DNA of 64,000 bases. Source: Aeromonas tecta (GTDB taxonomy: Bacteria; Pseudomonadota; Gammaproteobacteria; Enterobacterales; Aeromonadaceae). The position numbers and the translations under genes are program-made. Of the stretch, positions 35,966 through 46,664 are shown one piece after another (the stretch's first letter is position 1; every line of letters begins with the position of its first letter). The stretch covers positions 1 to 64,000 of the forward strand of contig NZ_CDCA01000027.1 in the NCBI RefSeq assembly GCF_000820185.1. The letters are read 5' to 3'. The notes beneath the pieces are model-generated. The model searched no databases and was not told where the DNA came from. It saw nothing but the letters and a program-made list of their open reading frames with translations.

Positions 35966-36089
35966 GAGAAGGTGGGAAGACGGTGGCTCTGTGCCCCGTC
36001 ATTACCAGCAGGATAAGTACGAGATGAGTGACCGCTGGGTGAACTCATTTCGATGGGTTACATAATTTCAATATAAGAACTAAAGCATT

Positions 36090-36971
36090 ATGACGAAACG
36101 TAAAGGCATTATTCTTGCGGGTGGGTCAGGTACTCGTCTCTATCCCGTCACCATGGCAGTCAGCAAGCAGCTGCTACCCATCTATGACAAGCCGATGATC
36201 TACTATCCCCTCAGCACCCTGATGCTGGCGGGTATTCGTGACATTTTGATCATCAGCACGCCGCAAGATACGCCCCGTTTTGAGCAACTGTTGGGGGATG
36301 GCAGCCAATGGGGATTGAACCTGCAATATAAGGTACAGCCGAGCCCGGATGGCTTGGCCCAGGCGTTTATTCTGGGTGAAGAGTTTATTGGTTCAGATTC
36401 TTGCGCGCTGGTGCTTGGTGATAATATATTCTACGGTCATGACCTGCAAAAACAGCTGGAAGCTGCTGCAACCAAGACTAGTGGTGCGACCGTTTTTGCC
36501 TACCATGTGCAGGATCCAGAGCGTTATGGGGTGGTGGAATTTGATAATTCAGGGACGGCGATTTCTCTGGAAGAAAAGCCATTGGAACCCAAGAGCAATT
36601 ATGCTGTCACTGGCCTCTATTTCTACGATAACAGTGTGGTCGAGATAGCCAAGAGTCTGAAGCCCTCTCACCGTGGTGAGTTGGAAATCACCGACGTCAA
36701 CCGTATTTACCTCGAGCAAGGCAATCTTTCGGTAGCCATGATGGGTCGTGGTTACGCCTGGCTGGATACCGGTACTCATGAAAGCCTGATTGAGGCGAGT
36801 AATTTTATCCAAACTATTGAGACACGCCAGGGGTTGAAAGTGGCCTGCCCCGAAGAGATTGCTTATCGTCAGAAATTTATCAATTCAGATCAAGTTCGGA
36901 AGTTGGCCACGCCACTGATTAAGAATGAATATGGAAAGTATCTTCTCAAGCTAATCAATAAGATTTCATGA
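36090..36971 (+). CDS. rmlA: Glucose-1-phosphate thymidylyltransferase
   Basis: 293 residues, normal for RmlA. First step of the rhamnose pathway: glucose-1-phosphate plus dTTP to dTDP-glucose. Nucleotidyltransferase signature [13 protein letters not shown], then [26 protein letters not shown], and [14 protein letters not shown]. It follows rmlD after 124 bases that contain no gene. Weak ribosome binding site. Confidence 0.97.
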   Translation: MTKRKGIILAGGSGTRLYPVTMAVSKQLLPIYDKPMIYYPLSTLMLAGIRDILIISTPQDTPRFEQLLGDGSQWGLNLQYKVQPSPDGLAQAFILGEEFIGSDSCALVLGDNIFYGHDLQKQLEAAATKTSGATVFAYHVQDPERYGVVEFDNSGTAISLEEKPLEPKSNYAVTGLYFYDNSVVEIAKSLKPSHRGELEITDVNRIYLEQGNLSVAMMGRGYAWLDTGTHESLIEASNFIQTIETRQGLKVACPEEIAYRQKFINSDQVRKLATPLIKNEYGKYLLKLINKIS

Positions 36972-37010
36972 ATAAGCTATATTGTTTACCTGTTTATTTG
37001 GATTGACATA

Positions 37011-37559
37011 ATGAACATCATTAAAACGAAAATCCCTGATCTTTTTATCATTGAGCCAAAAGTGTTTGGTGATGAAAGAGGTTTTTTTTTCGAAAGCTTT
37101 AATCAGCAGCAATTTGAGTCAGTGATTGGTAGAGCTGTTACCTTTGTTCAAGACAATCATTCCAAATCTAGTCGAGGAGTACTTCGTGGGCTTCATTACC
37201 AACTACCTCCGCATGCCCAAGGTAAACTAGTTCGCTGTGTCACTGGCGAAGTATTTGATGTGGCTGTTGATATTCGCAAAAGCTCTCCTACATTTGGTCA
37301 GTGGGTTGGCGTGAATTTATCAGCTGAGAACAAGCGCCAATTTTGGATTCCAGAAGGGTTTGCTCATGGTTTTGTAACCTTGAGTGATACTGCCGAGTTT
37401 CTGTACAAGACAACCGCGTACTATTCCCCTCAATGCGAAGCTAGCATTAGATGGAACGATATAGATATTGCGATTGAATGGCCACTTGAGTTTAAACCAC
37501 AGCTTTCCTCCAAGGATTTACAAGGCGTCTTTTTAACAGACGCTATTGTTTTTGAGTAA
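37011..37559 (+). CDS. rmlC: dTDP-4-dehydrorhamnose 3,5-epimerase
   Basis: 182 residues. Converts dTDP-4-keto-6-deoxyglucose to the L-rhamno isomer. Cupin-fold markers: FGDERGFFFESF, SSRGVLRGLHYQLPPHAQGKLVRC with the catalytic His, and WIPEGFAHGFVTLS. Completes the rmlBDAC set. Base composition drops toward AT from here onward. Confidence 0.96.
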   Translation: MNIIKTKIPDLFIIEPKVFGDERGFFFESFNQQQFESVIGRAVTFVQDNHSKSSRGVLRGLHYQLPPHAQGKLVRCVTGEVFDVAVDIRKSSPTFGQWVGVNLSAENKRQFWIPEGFAHGFVTLSDTAEFLYKTTAYYSPQCEASIRWNDIDIAIEWPLEFKPQLSSKDLQGVFLTDAIVFE

Positions 37560-37562
37560 ATT

Positions 37563-38534
37563 ATGAAATCCGTAATTATAAAACCATCAGGTATTAGTTT
37601 TGATGTAATTGAAAATACAACAGTTCTTGAGTCAGCGATTCGTGCTGGAATAATATTGGAACATAGTTGTAAGAATGGTTCGTGTGGGCTGTGTGAGTCA
37701 AAAATTATAGAGGGTGAAGTAATTGATGAGCAAGGTTGTTCATTCTCATCAGGGCAAAATTTTTTGACATGCCAATGCAAGAGCGCGTGCACAGAGCTAA
37801 TGATTGAGGCTGAATACTACCCTGAGCTGGCTTCTCTCTCTCGTAAAACCGTGCCATGTAAGGTGACATTAGCAGAAATTAATAATGAATTTTTGATTTT
37901 AAAATTCAGGCTACCCCCCACTGCGAAATTTGATTATTTACCAGGGCAATATATAAATCTCAACTATCAGGGGATTACTCGAAGTTATTCCATTGCTAAC
38001 GCCAGTAGTAAAGATGGAATCGAACTCCATATCCGCCTTATCAATAATGGCGCAATGAGTAATCTGCTTCTTGCTGGAATCAAGCCAGACACATTGATGA
38101 GGGTAGATGGTCCGATTGGAACATTCTTCATCAGAGAGGATGATCGTCCTATCATTTTCTTGGCTGGTGGTACCGGATTCGCTCCGGTTAAAGCTATGGT
38201 TGAAGCGCTCATAAGTAGTAGTTCAAAGAGAGATATAAATATCTATTGGGGGATGAATAAAGCTATCGACTTCTATTCAAAGCTTCCTTCTGAGTGGGAA
38301 AGTAAACATGACAATATTACCTTCATCCCGGTTGTCTCAGGTAGCGATGTTGAGTGGAATGGACGAACAGGCTTTGTCCATCAAGCAGTATTGCAAGATT
38401 TTTGTAATTTGTCTGCTTTCTGTGTTTATGCTTGTGGTTCACCTCAAATGATCGCAGCTGCAAAAAATGATTTCATCAATGTTGGGCTTTCAGAGAAACA
38501 ATTTTTTTCTGATGCCTTTACGGTATCAAAATAA
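37563..38534 (+). CDS. ddhD: CDP-6-deoxy-delta-3,4-glucoseen reductase (E3)
   Basis: 323 residues. N-terminal plant-type 2Fe-2S ferredoxin domain with CKNGSCGLC and a fourth Cys at FLTCQCK, then an FAD-binding domain (RSYSIANASS) and an NAD-binding domain (IFLAGGTGFAPVKAM). This is the electron-transfer partner of DdhC in making CDP-4-keto-3,6-dideoxyglucose. Begins 4 bases after the rmlC stop and is followed by ddhABC, as in Salmonella and Yersinia dideoxyhexose clusters. Confidence 0.93.
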   Translation: MKSVIIKPSGISFDVIENTTVLESAIRAGIILEHSCKNGSCGLCESKIIEGEVIDEQGCSFSSGQNFLTCQCKSACTELMIEAEYYPELASLSRKTVPCKVTLAEINNEFLILKFRLPPTAKFDYLPGQYINLNYQGITRSYSIANASSKDGIELHIRLINNGAMSNLLLAGIKPDTLMRVDGPIGTFFIREDDRPIIFLAGGTGFAPVKAMVEALISSSSKRDINIYWGMNKAIDFYSKLPSEWESKHDNITFIPVVSGSDVEWNGRTGFVHQAVLQDFCNLSAFCVYACGSPQMIAAAKNDFINVGLSEKQFFSDAFTVSK

Positions 38535-38546
38535 GTGGGAGAAAAC

Positions 38547-39320
38547 ATGAAAGCGGTAATTCTTGCCGGTGGCTTGGGCACCCGTCTGAGTGAAGAAACT
38601 GTTGTCAAACCAAAGCCGATGGTTGAAATTGGTGGTAAGCCAATCCTCTGGCATATCATGAAAATGTACTCCGCACACGGTATCAATGATTTCATCATTT
38701 GCTGTGGCTATAAGGGGTATGTCATCAAAGAGTACTTTGCCAACTATTTCCTTCATATGTCTGATGTCACTTTCCATATGGCAGAAAACCGAATGGAAGT
38801 GCATGAAAAACGTGCAGAACCATGGAATGTGACCCTGGTTGATACAGGGGATGCATCCATGACTGGTGGCCGTCTCAAGCGTGTCGCTGAATATGTGAAA
38901 GATGATGAGGCATTCCTGTTTACTTATGGTGATGGTGTATCCGATGTTGATATTGGAGCTAGTATCGATTTTCATATGAGCCACGGTAAATTGGCGACAC
39001 TTACGGCAACTTATCCTCCGGGCCGATTTGGCGCACTGGATATTAAGAATAATCAGGTCCTCTCCTTCAAGGAGAAACCAAGAGGTGATGGTGCATTGAT
39101 CAATGGTGGCTTCTTTGTATTAAGTCCCAAGGTTATTGACTTGATTGAAAATGATGCGACGACTTGGGAACAAGAGCCACTGATGGCATTAGCAGAGCAG
39201 GGACAACTGATGTCTTATGAGCACAGTGGGTTCTGGCAACCCATGGATACCTTGCGTGATAAGCACTACCTCGAAGGACTTTGGGAAAAAAGCAAAGCAC
39301 CTTGGAAGGTATGGAAGTAA
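38547..39320 (+). CDS. ddhA: Glucose-1-phosphate cytidylyltransferase
   Basis: 257 residues. Makes CDP-glucose from glucose-1-phosphate and CTP. Motifs: [20 protein letters not shown] at the N-terminus, [10 protein letters not shown], and [13 protein letters not shown] near the end. ATG 38547 has GGGAG 5 bases upstream. Overlaps ddhB by TAATG. Confidence 0.96.
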   Translation: MKAVILAGGLGTRLSEETVVKPKPMVEIGGKPILWHIMKMYSAHGINDFIICCGYKGYVIKEYFANYFLHMSDVTFHMAENRMEVHEKRAEPWNVTLVDTGDASMTGGRLKRVAEYVKDDEAFLFTYGDGVSDVDIGASIDFHMSHGKLATLTATYPPGRFGALDIKNNQVLSFKEKPRGDGALINGGFFVLSPKVIDLIENDATTWEQEPLMALAEQGQLMSYEHSGFWQPMDTLRDKHYLEGLWEKSKAPWKVWK

Positions 39321-40399
39321 TGGCCGTGATCGATCCTGATTTCTGGAAAAACAAACGGGTCTTTATGACCGGGCACTCTGGTTTTAAAGGGGGCTGGTTG
39401 GCGTTGTGGCTGGAGGAAATGGGGGCCATTGTACGTGGTTATTCCCTTCCTGCCCCTACTGAACCCAGTCTCTTCGAGGTTGCTAAGGTTCGGCAAGGGT
39501 TGTTATCGGAAGATGGTGATATTCGTGACTTCTTCCATCTGCGTGAAGCCATGACCGATTTCAAACCCGAGATCGTATTCCATATGGCTGCCCAGCCTTT
39601 GGTGCGACTCTCTTATGATGATCCTATCGAGACCTATTCCACCAATGTTATGGGCACCGTTTATCTGCTTGAGGCCATTAAAGCGGTCGGTGGTGTCAAG
39701 GCTGTAGTCAATATCACCAGCGACAAGTGTTATGAAAATCGCGAATGGGTGTGGGGATATCGTGAAGACGAGGCCATGGGTGGTTATGATCCCTATTCCA
39801 ACAGCAAAGGCTGTGCCGAGCTGGTCGCCTCTGCGTATCGCAACTCGTTCTTTAATCCGAAGGACTATGCACGTCATGGCGTGGCCCTGGCATCGGTGCG
39901 CGCTGGTAATGTGATCGGTGGCGGTGATTGGGCAAAAGATCGTTTAATCCCGGATATCCTGCGATCCTTCCAAAACGACCAGCCAGTGGTTATCCGCAAT
40001 CCCCACTCTATTCGCCCATGGCAGCATGTGCTCGAACCTTTATCGGGATATCTGCTCGTGGCACAACACCTCTATCGTGATGGTTGTGCTTATGCGGAAG
40101 GGTGGAACTTTGGGCCCAACGACAACGATGCTCAGCCGGTACAGTTTATTGTCGAGAAGATGGTACAGCTGTGGGGCGACAATGCCTGTTGGCAACTCGA
40201 CGGTGCCGATCATCCCCATGAAGCCCATTACCTAAAGCTCGAGTGCTCCAAGGCTAAGCTTCGGATGGGCTGGCAGCCACGCTGGGATCTGGTCACCACT
40301 CTGGGGCGTATCATCACGTGGCACAAGGCCTGGCTGGCCGGCGAGGATATGCGTGAGGTGACCTTGCGTGAGATCCGTGACTATATGGCTGCTCAGTGA
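39320..40399 (+). CDS. ddhB: CDP-glucose 4,6-dehydratase
   Basis: 359 residues. Converts CDP-glucose to CDP-4-keto-6-deoxyglucose. SDR motifs: MTGHSGFKGGWL, NITSDKCYENREW, and YSNSKGCAELV (YxxxK). The start is placed at 39320 where GGAAG precedes and the protein begins [14 protein letters not shown]; it overlaps the ddhA stop by one base. Confidence 0.96.
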   Translation: MAVIDPDFWKNKRVFMTGHSGFKGGWLALWLEEMGAIVRGYSLPAPTEPSLFEVAKVRQGLLSEDGDIRDFFHLREAMTDFKPEIVFHMAAQPLVRLSYDDPIETYSTNVMGTVYLLEAIKAVGGVKAVVNITSDKCYENREWVWGYREDEAMGGYDPYSNSKGCAELVASAYRNSFFNPKDYARHGVALASVRAGNVIGGGDWAKDRLIPDILRSFQNDQPVVIRNPHSIRPWQHVLEPLSGYLLVAQHLYRDGCAYAEGWNFGPNDNDAQPVQFIVEKMVQLWGDNACWQLDGADHPHEAHYLKLECSKAKLRMGWQPRWDLVTTLGRIITWHKAWLAGEDMREVTLREIRDYMAAQ

Positions 40400-40521
40400 G
40401 GCCTATCGGTCCGGATGACTTTCCCCACTTAGCTAGGTAACATCCAGCCCCCCCTTGATTGACGAACAATGATCAATTGCCGGAACATGGCATTGGCAAG
40501 ACTTTTAACAGGAAGAGATAA

Positions 40522-41835
40522 ATGAGTGCACAAGCTCTGCGTGAACAAATTTCCCAACTGGTAGCTCAGTATGCTGAGCAGGCTATGGCTCCCAAGCCGT
40601 TTATAGCTGGCAGCAGCGTCGTCCCGCCGTCCGGAAAGGTGATCGGTGCCCGTGAACTGCAGTTGATGGTTGAAGCTTCGCTCGATGGGTGGTTGACCAC
40701 CGGCCGTTTTAACGATGCTTTCGAAAAGAAACTGGGTGAATACATCGGCGTTCCCCATGTGCTGACCACCACTTCAGGCTCTTCTGCCAACCTGCTGGCC
40801 CTGACCGCGCTGACTTCCCACAAACTGGGTGAACGTGCACTCAAACCGGGTGATGAAGTGATCACTGTTGCTGCTGGGTTCCCGACCACAGTCAACCCAA
40901 CCATCCAGAATGGCCTGGTCCCGGTGTTCGTGGATGTGGACATCCCGACCTATAACATCGATCCAGCTCTGATTGAAGCCGCTGTAACGGATAAAACCAA
41001 AGCCATCATGGTTGCTCATACCTTGGGAAACCCGTTCAACCTGGCCGAAGTACGTCGTATTGCCGACAAATATAACCTGTGGCTCATTGAAGATTGCTGT
41101 GATGCCCTCGGTACTCGTTACGATGGCAAAATGGTGGGTACCTTCGGTGATATTGGCACCGTCAGCTTTTATCCGGCGCACCATATCACCATGGGTGAAG
41201 GAGGAGCTGTATTCACCAAGTCAGGCGAGCTGAAGAAGATCATCGAGTCCTTCCGCGATTGGGGTCGTGACTGCTACTGTGCTCCTGGCTGTGACAACAC
41301 CTGTGGCAAGCGATTTAGCCAACAGCTGGGTTCCCTGCCAGAGGGGTATGATCACAAATACACTTATTCTCATTTGGGGTACAACCTCAAGATCACCGAT
41401 ATGCAGGCGGCTTGTGGTTTGGCCCAGTTGGAGCGTGTAGAAGAGTTCGTTGAACAGCGTAAGGCAAACTTCGCCTATCTGAAGGCGGGCTTGGCCAACT
41501 GCGTCGACGTCCTCGAACTGCCTGAAGCCACCGATAACTCCGAGCCGTCTTGGTTTGGCTTCCCCATCACTCTGAAAGAAACTGCTGGCGTCAACCGTGT
41601 TGAGCTGGTCAAGTTCCTGGACGAGGCCAAGGTGGGTACTCGTTTGCTGTTTGCTGGCAACTTGACCCGCCAGCCTTATTTTGCTGACCGTAACTACCGG
41701 GTCGTTGGTGAACTGACTAATACGGACCGTATTATGAATCAGACCTTCTGGATAGGTATCTACCCAGGTCTGACACATGATCATTTGGATTATGTGATTG
41801 CCAAGTTCGAAGAATTCTTTGGACTCTCCTTCTAA
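40522..41835 (+). CDS. ddhC: CDP-4-keto-6-deoxyglucose 3-dehydrase (E1)
   Basis: 437 residues. PMP-dependent, iron-sulfur dehydrase that removes the C3 hydroxyl together with DdhD. It has the aspartate aminotransferase fold, but the usual Schiff-base lysine is replaced by His in [12 protein letters not shown], the hallmark of this enzyme. Cysteines for the 2Fe-2S cluster lie in [15 protein letters not shown]. Clear AGGAAGAG ribosome binding site. A 120-base spacer separates it from ddhB. Confidence 0.96.
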   Translation: MSAQALREQISQLVAQYAEQAMAPKPFIAGSSVVPPSGKVIGARELQLMVEASLDGWLTTGRFNDAFEKKLGEYIGVPHVLTTTSGSSANLLALTALTSHKLGERALKPGDEVITVAAGFPTTVNPTIQNGLVPVFVDVDIPTYNIDPALIEAAVTDKTKAIMVAHTLGNPFNLAEVRRIADKYNLWLIEDCCDALGTRYDGKMVGTFGDIGTVSFYPAHHITMGEGGAVFTKSGELKKIIESFRDWGRDCYCAPGCDNTCGKRFSQQLGSLPEGYDHKYTYSHLGYNLKITDMQAACGLAQLERVEEFVEQRKANFAYLKAGLANCVDVLELPEATDNSEPSWFGFPITLKETAGVNRVELVKFLDEAKVGTRLLFAGNLTRQPYFADRNYRVVGELTNTDRIMNQTFWIGIYPGLTHDHLDYVIAKFEEFFGLSF

Positions 41836-41887
41836 GGTGTTAAATGTGGTTGATGAGTAAACATCATCAACCACATACATTAATCAC

Positions 41888-42769
41888 ATGAAAAAAATAC
41901 TTGTTTGTGGCGGTAGTGGATTTATCGGTCGCCATCTAATTAACGTGTTACAACATGATGGCTTTGATGTTGCGTTATTATCTAGGGCATATCATCATCA
42001 ATTTTCACACGTTAAAGAATTTGTATTTTCAGAGATAAGTGAATCTGAAATAAAGTCAATAATACATTCATATGAACCTGATGTAGTGGTTTTTCTAGCC
42101 ACACAATATGATACAGGGGATATAGATTCAATCATTGATGTCAATATTAAATTGCCATTAATGATTATGGACGCCATCTCGAGTTTAGACATATCAAAAC
42201 GTAATATAATATTAACTGGCTCATATTGGTCTTTTGGCTCAGTTGGGATGTCAGATGCTCCTTTAGATAACTATGCCGCAGCTAAAATGGCCATTATGAA
42301 GTTTGCAATGACCTATAGTAGTTACAAAAAACTACATATAATTGAGCTCGTTTTGTATGGCACATATGGTAGTAATGATACCAGAGGTAAAATTCTCGAC
42401 AATATATTAAGTGCTGTCAAAACTAGAAAATCAATTAAGTTATCTCCAGGAGAGCAATATTTAGATCTTGTCCATATTAATGATGTCTGCGATGGTTTTC
42501 TCATCGCGATAAGGCAGTTGCTCGATAGTGTATATGATGATGGATATGTCGAGTCTTACGCCTTAAGTCAAAATGAAAAGACCAGTATCCGCGAAATTAT
42601 AGAATATATATCATATAGCCATGATGTTTCTATATTAGAACTTGGGGCGATTAAATATCGAGATAGAGAAGTATTTGTCCCCGCATATGTCTATCAGACA
42701 CTTCCTGGATGGAACCCTAAATTTAGGGTGTATGATTATATCACGCAGGCCTTAAATGATATTGAATAG
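41888..42769 (+). CDS. CDP-4-keto-3,6-dideoxyhexose reductase (abequose/paratose synthase-like SDR)
   Basis: 293 residues. NAD(P)-dependent epimerase/dehydratase family: VCGGSGFIGRHL Rossmann motif, TGSYWSFGS active-site Ser/Thr region, and DNYAAAKMA with the YxxxK pair. It sits where Salmonella group B has abe (rfbJ), directly after ddhDABC, so it should form the final CDP-3,6-dideoxyhexose. Whether the product is abequose, paratose or another isomer cannot be decided from the sequence. Markedly AT-rich compared with ddhC. Confidence 0.78.
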   Translation: MKKILVCGGSGFIGRHLINVLQHDGFDVALLSRAYHHQFSHVKEFVFSEISESEIKSIIHSYEPDVVVFLATQYDTGDIDSIIDVNIKLPLMIMDAISSLDISKRNIILTGSYWSFGSVGMSDAPLDNYAAAKMAIMKFAMTYSSYKKLHIIELVLYGTYGSNDTRGKILDNILSAVKTRKSIKLSPGEQYLDLVHINDVCDGFLIAIRQLLDSVYDDGYVESYALSQNEKTSIREIIEYISYSHDVSILELGAIKYRDREVFVPAYVYQTLPGWNPKFRVYDYITQALNDIE

Positions 42770-44003
42770 ACTTACTATAGTCGCTATGTCAGCATCTGCG
42801 TGGAAGATGCTTGGTGGTCCGTTAACACTTATTGTCATATCAAAGTATTTGAATGGATATGAATTAGGGCTATATTTTACATTTATATCCGTAGCTGCGA
42901 TTCAACAAGTTTTTGAGATGGGGATCAGTGTTGCACTGGTGCAAAAATACGCCTCTCGCCTTGAAGATCAAAATGCTAATCGAATTTTGTTCAAGGCATC
43001 TCTACTACTGTACTCTTCTCTAGCTTTATTGTTTTTATTTTTCGCCATGATTTATGGCAATTTTATTTTCTCTGATAATTTTCAAGAGATTAAAGAATCG
43101 TGGTATTTATACATAATTGTTATTTCATTTTCTCTGCTTCTGAATCCTCTTTACTCTTGGGTTGAAGGGCAGGGAGAAATTGAAAAAACATATAGAATAA
43201 AGTTGTTTGGTTCATTAGTTACCTATACTTCATTATGGTTCTTTGTGCTAATTGGCCAAGGCATATACTCCTTGGTTTTTTCACAATTATGTGGAGTCTT
43301 CATTCAATTCGTTCTTTTAAAAATTATGAGGATTCATCATGTCACAAGAACAAATACTCCTAAAAATTCTCTTTTTCATGAGTTAAAAGGTATATCCCAA
43401 TTCCAATTCAAGTTGTCATTGGTTTGGATCTCAGGTTATTTCTATTGGAATTCATACAACGTTATTATCTTTAAATATATAAATCCAGAAGTTGCCGGTA
43501 TATTTGGACTGTCATTTGCTATTGTAAATGCAATATCAGTTTTATCGCAGATGTTCCTATTGGTACAGCGAGCCAATATTGCAAAATACGTATCAAGCAA
43601 CCGAATGGAAGTTGCCGGGATAATTTATAACAAAGCATGCTTGGCATCAATTTCCATATATTCCTTGGCTTCACTAGTGCTTCTTTTATGTAAATATGTT
43701 TTTAGCAGCATAGAACCATTTAATAAAATTCTCAGCATTCAAGATCTGGGGGGGTTATTAATTATTGGTTTGCTAATGACTGTAATTGGTAATATGGCGA
43801 CATATTGTCGTACATCAGGGAAAGAGTATTTGTTCTCTCTCAGTATGTGCATGAATACGCTTACTCCACTTATATCCTTATTTGTTATAATATTTTTAAT
43901 GAGTATTAGTGCTTTAATATATGTCGTCTTAGTGCTACACATTACCTATGCACTGTTTGCAGTATATAAATTCAAGAGGTTTCGGCGTGAGTATCGGTAC
44001 TAA
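42756..44003 (+). CDS. wzx: O-antigen flippase Wzx
   Basis: 415 residues, almost entirely hydrophobic with about 12 predicted membrane segments, of the MOP/polysaccharide exporter type. It would flip undecaprenyl-linked O units across the inner membrane. It overlaps the end of the reductase gene by 14 bases and lies at the same position as rfbX in Salmonella group B. Sequence identity among Wzx proteins is low, so the call rests on topology and context. Confidence 0.85.
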   Translation: MILNRLTIVAMSASAWKMLGGPLTLIVISKYLNGYELGLYFTFISVAAIQQVFEMGISVALVQKYASRLEDQNANRILFKASLLLYSSLALLFLFFAMIYGNFIFSDNFQEIKESWYLYIIVISFSLLLNPLYSWVEGQGEIEKTYRIKLFGSLVTYTSLWFFVLIGQGIYSLVFSQLCGVFIQFVLLKIMRIHHVTRTNTPKNSLFHELKGISQFQFKLSLVWISGYFYWNSYNVIIFKYINPEVAGIFGLSFAIVNAISVLSQMFLLVQRANIAKYVSSNRMEVAGIIYNKACLASISIYSLASLVLLLCKYVFSSIEPFNKILSIQDLGGLLIIGLLMTVIGNMATYCRTSGKEYLFSLSMCMNTLTPLISLFVIIFLMSISALIYVVLVLHITYALFAVYKFKRFRREYRY

Positions 44004-44889
44004 AATCAAACTGGATATATGCATACCAACCTTTCAGCGGTCAAATGAATGTTTAAGACAAGCCGGTTTTTTATTGAATGAAATAAAATGCCTGGAGGGT
44101 TATCGCGATTGTGAAATAAAGATATATATTCGCGACAATAACTCTAGTGAAGAAGACTATGCTGCTATTATTGATGGTATAGAAAAACTCAGAGATGAAG
44201 GCTTTAATGTTGTCGTCAATAGAAATAATGAAAATTTGGGTTTAATTGGTAATATAAGAAAAATGCTGCTGGATGACTCATCCGGTGATTATGTGTGGTT
44301 TGTTGGTGATGATGATATTCTTTTTAATGGTATCCTTGATAAGGTAGTTTGTAATTTAGCGGATAAGAAAGATCTTTTCTTTATGAACTACAATTGTATT
44401 CATAAAGAATTCGGATTAGTCAGGCCTCACGCTTTTGATAGAAATGAGTCGACTAATATTATCGAACTTTTCAAGAATAACGATGCGATAATGATGTTCA
44501 TCACATCATGCATTTATTCAAGAGAGAAGATTATTTCTGCAGTATTATTTCACGAAAAAAATCATGGCCCACTTGAGATAACGTTTCCATTATATTCTGC
44601 TTTTTATTGTAGTTTAAAAGGAACGGTAAAAATAATTCCTGATATATATATAAGTGATGTCGTGAGTGGAATTAGTTGGGAGTCTGTTTATAATAAGGTT
44701 AGGCTGGTGTTGGTTCCTCGTGAAATTTTAAAGCTTAATGCTCTTGGTTACCCAAAATACAAAACGTATCATTGCCTTATTAATTATTTCGGAAAAAACT
44801 ATAGATATATCATAGGCTTTATACTGCGATTCTTTATACCCACAGATATTGTAAATAAAATGAGTCGATACTTTAAGGTTTCATCATGA
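43987..44889 (+). CDS. Family 2 glycosyltransferase (probable dideoxyhexosyl transferase)
   Basis: 300 residues. GT-A nucleotide-sugar domain: LDICIPTFQRSNECL, IRDNNSSEE, and DYVWFVGDDDIL with the DxD-type metal motif near residue 100. GTG 43987 is chosen because AGAGG lies 7 bases upstream; the longer frame is inside wzx. It occupies the position of the abequosyltransferase gene rfbV (wbaV) in Salmonella, so transfer of the 3,6-dideoxyhexose branch is the best guess. Confidence 0.82.
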   Translation: MSIGTKIKLDICIPTFQRSNECLRQAGFLLNEIKCLEGYRDCEIKIYIRDNNSSEEDYAAIIDGIEKLRDEGFNVVVNRNNENLGLIGNIRKMLLDDSSGDYVWFVGDDDILFNGILDKVVCNLADKKDLFFMNYNCIHKEFGLVRPHAFDRNESTNIIELFKNNDAIMMFITSCIYSREKIISAVLFHEKNHGPLEITFPLYSAFYCSLKGTVKIIPDIYISDVVSGISWESVYNKVRLVLVPREILKLNALGYPKYKTYHCLINYFGKNYRYIIGFILRFFIPTDIVNKMSRYFKVSS

Positions 44890-45560
44890 ACTTTAGGAAA
44901 GTTATAAAGACACTGGCTTATAATGATGAATTATTCAATGTAGGTGTACTTCTTCGTGTGCTGTCCATGCTTTTACGTGGCGGATGGATAAAGTTAAGAA
45001 GCATAAAAAATATATCCTTCCCAGTTTTCATGGCTAGTGGTTGTCGAGTTATTGGTCCCATAAATAAGCTTAACATTGGTAAGATGGTTAAGATTGAAGG
45101 TAATGTCATTATCCAGACTCATAGTAAAAGAGGGATCACACTTAGCGATAAAGTTACGATAGGTGAGGGAACCAAGATTAGACCATCTAGTTACTATGGA
45201 GGGGAATTGGGTGATGGCCTCTATATAGGGAATGGTTCTGCTGTTGGTGTTAATTCTTACTTGGGATGCTCTGGCTTTATCTATATTGGCGATGATGTTA
45301 TCATCGGCCCTAACTTTACCGCAATTGCGGAGAATCATAATTTTGAAGACACTCGAGTACCAATTAAAGAGCAGGGTGTTAAGAGGACGCCGATTACAAT
45401 ATCAAACAATGTTTGGATTGGTTGCAATGTTACAATCCTAGCTGGTGTTGAAATTGGAGCTGGTTCGGTGATCGCCGCTGGTGCTGTTGTTACAAAGTCA
45501 TTACCGCCGGGCTCTCTTGCTGCAGGTATCCCGGCAAGAGTAATAAGAGACATTAGTTAA
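44886..45560 (+). CDS. Left-handed beta-helix O-acetyltransferase
   Basis: 224 residues. Hexapeptide repeats are clear (IGPNFTAIAENHNF, ITISNNVWIGCNVTILAGVEIGAGSVIAAGAVV), with the catalytic His in AENHNF. Ends IPARVIRDIS, typical of the NodL/LacA/CysE superfamily. ATGA overlap with the GT2 gene. Probably acetylates a sugar of the O unit. Confidence 0.85.
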   Translation: MNFRKVIKTLAYNDELFNVGVLLRVLSMLLRGGWIKLRSIKNISFPVFMASGCRVIGPINKLNIGKMVKIEGNVIIQTHSKRGITLSDKVTIGEGTKIRPSSYYGGELGDGLYIGNGSAVGVNSYLGCSGFIYIGDDVIIGPNFTAIAENHNFEDTRVPIKEQGVKRTPITISNNVWIGCNVTILAGVEIGAGSVIAAGAVVTKSLPPGSLAAGIPARVIRDIS

Positions 45561-46657
45561 TGTTGCTTACATTTCTCATGCTTCCTCTGCTCATATTATG
45601 TTGTGTGTCAGATATGCGACATAAGATATGGAAGCCCATAACAGTAATTATACTTTTCTTGTTCTTCATATTCGTTATCGGTTTAAGAGATGCAAACTAT
45701 GGACTAGATATAGTTACATACTATGGAATATTTAAAGATCCAAATTACTATATTTTAGATGAGAAAGGGTTGTATGTTCTTAACTCTGTATTAAAGCTGG
45801 TTTCTGATGAATATGTTTTCTTTTCGATATCCTATTCAGTTATATTGAACACATTATTACTGTTATTGTATAGGAACATTTCGAGAGAGTTATTTCTATT
45901 GTATTTTGCAATAACCTTATCCTCTTTTATATATTTCCAAATTAATTTCAATATATATCGACAAGGATTGGCTGTTATCCTGGTTTTGTTGGGAATGCAC
46001 AGTGCATATAGATCAAATATTATTTTTGCGATTATTTATATCGTCATTGCATTTTTTATTCACAAGGCATCTATAATAGGTTTTATTTTTGTTGGAATTA
46101 TCTTATTTAAGATTAAGTTTAGACCAATATATGCATTTGTTGCAATATTAAGCTCTGTGTTGACATTTAATGATAGTTTATTCATATATATATCTCGTGT
46201 TTTAGTAGAAATATTCCCATTATATGCAAATTCGATCACTGAATATATTAGGTTAACAGGTAGTGATATAATTCAGCCATCCAGTTTTAACCATCGAAAT
46301 TTACCATTGATGATATCTCTTTTCTTTTATGCAGTTTATATTCATCGAGGTAAGTCTAACTATATTAGTTACTGGGGAGAAGGGGGCGAGTTTTCTGATA
46401 AGATTGCGACAATCTCAAGTTTTATATTGTTTATATCCTCAATTTTTAGTAGCAATGTTTTGTTATATGATAGGATCATAATATTCGCTCAGTTGCTGAG
46501 TCCAATATTGACTGTAGCCGTATTGGGACGAGTTCTAAAAAATGAACTCAGAGTTCGGTTTTTCATATTATTAATTTGTGCAGTGCAGCTTATTTTTACG
46601 TTAATAGTATGGGGGCCAAGGAATTTCATCCCAGAATATGAGTTTATATCTTTATAG
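45560..46657 (+). CDS. wzy: O-antigen polymerase Wzy (EpsG family)
   Basis: 365 residues with about 10 membrane segments. It has EpsG/Wzy-type features: GLRDANYGLDIVTYY near residue 47, NIYRQGLAVILVLLGMHSA near 135, FFIHKASIIGF near 170 and a large periplasmic loop. It polymerises O units in the periplasm together with Wzz. Overlaps the acetyltransferase gene by one base. Very AT-rich. Confidence 0.85.
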   Translation: MLLTFLMLPLLILCCVSDMRHKIWKPITVIILFLFFIFVIGLRDANYGLDIVTYYGIFKDPNYYILDEKGLYVLNSVLKLVSDEYVFFSISYSVILNTLLLLLYRNISRELFLLYFAITLSSFIYFQINFNIYRQGLAVILVLLGMHSAYRSNIIFAIIYIVIAFFIHKASIIGFIFVGIILFKIKFRPIYAFVAILSSVLTFNDSLFIYISRVLVEIFPLYANSITEYIRLTGSDIIQPSSFNHRNLPLMISLFFYAVYIHRGKSNYISYWGEGGEFSDKIATISSFILFISSIFSSNVLLYDRIIIFAQLLSPILTVAVLGRVLKNELRVRFFILLICAVQLIFTLIVWGPRNFIPEYEFISL

Positions 46658-46664
46658 GTAAAAA

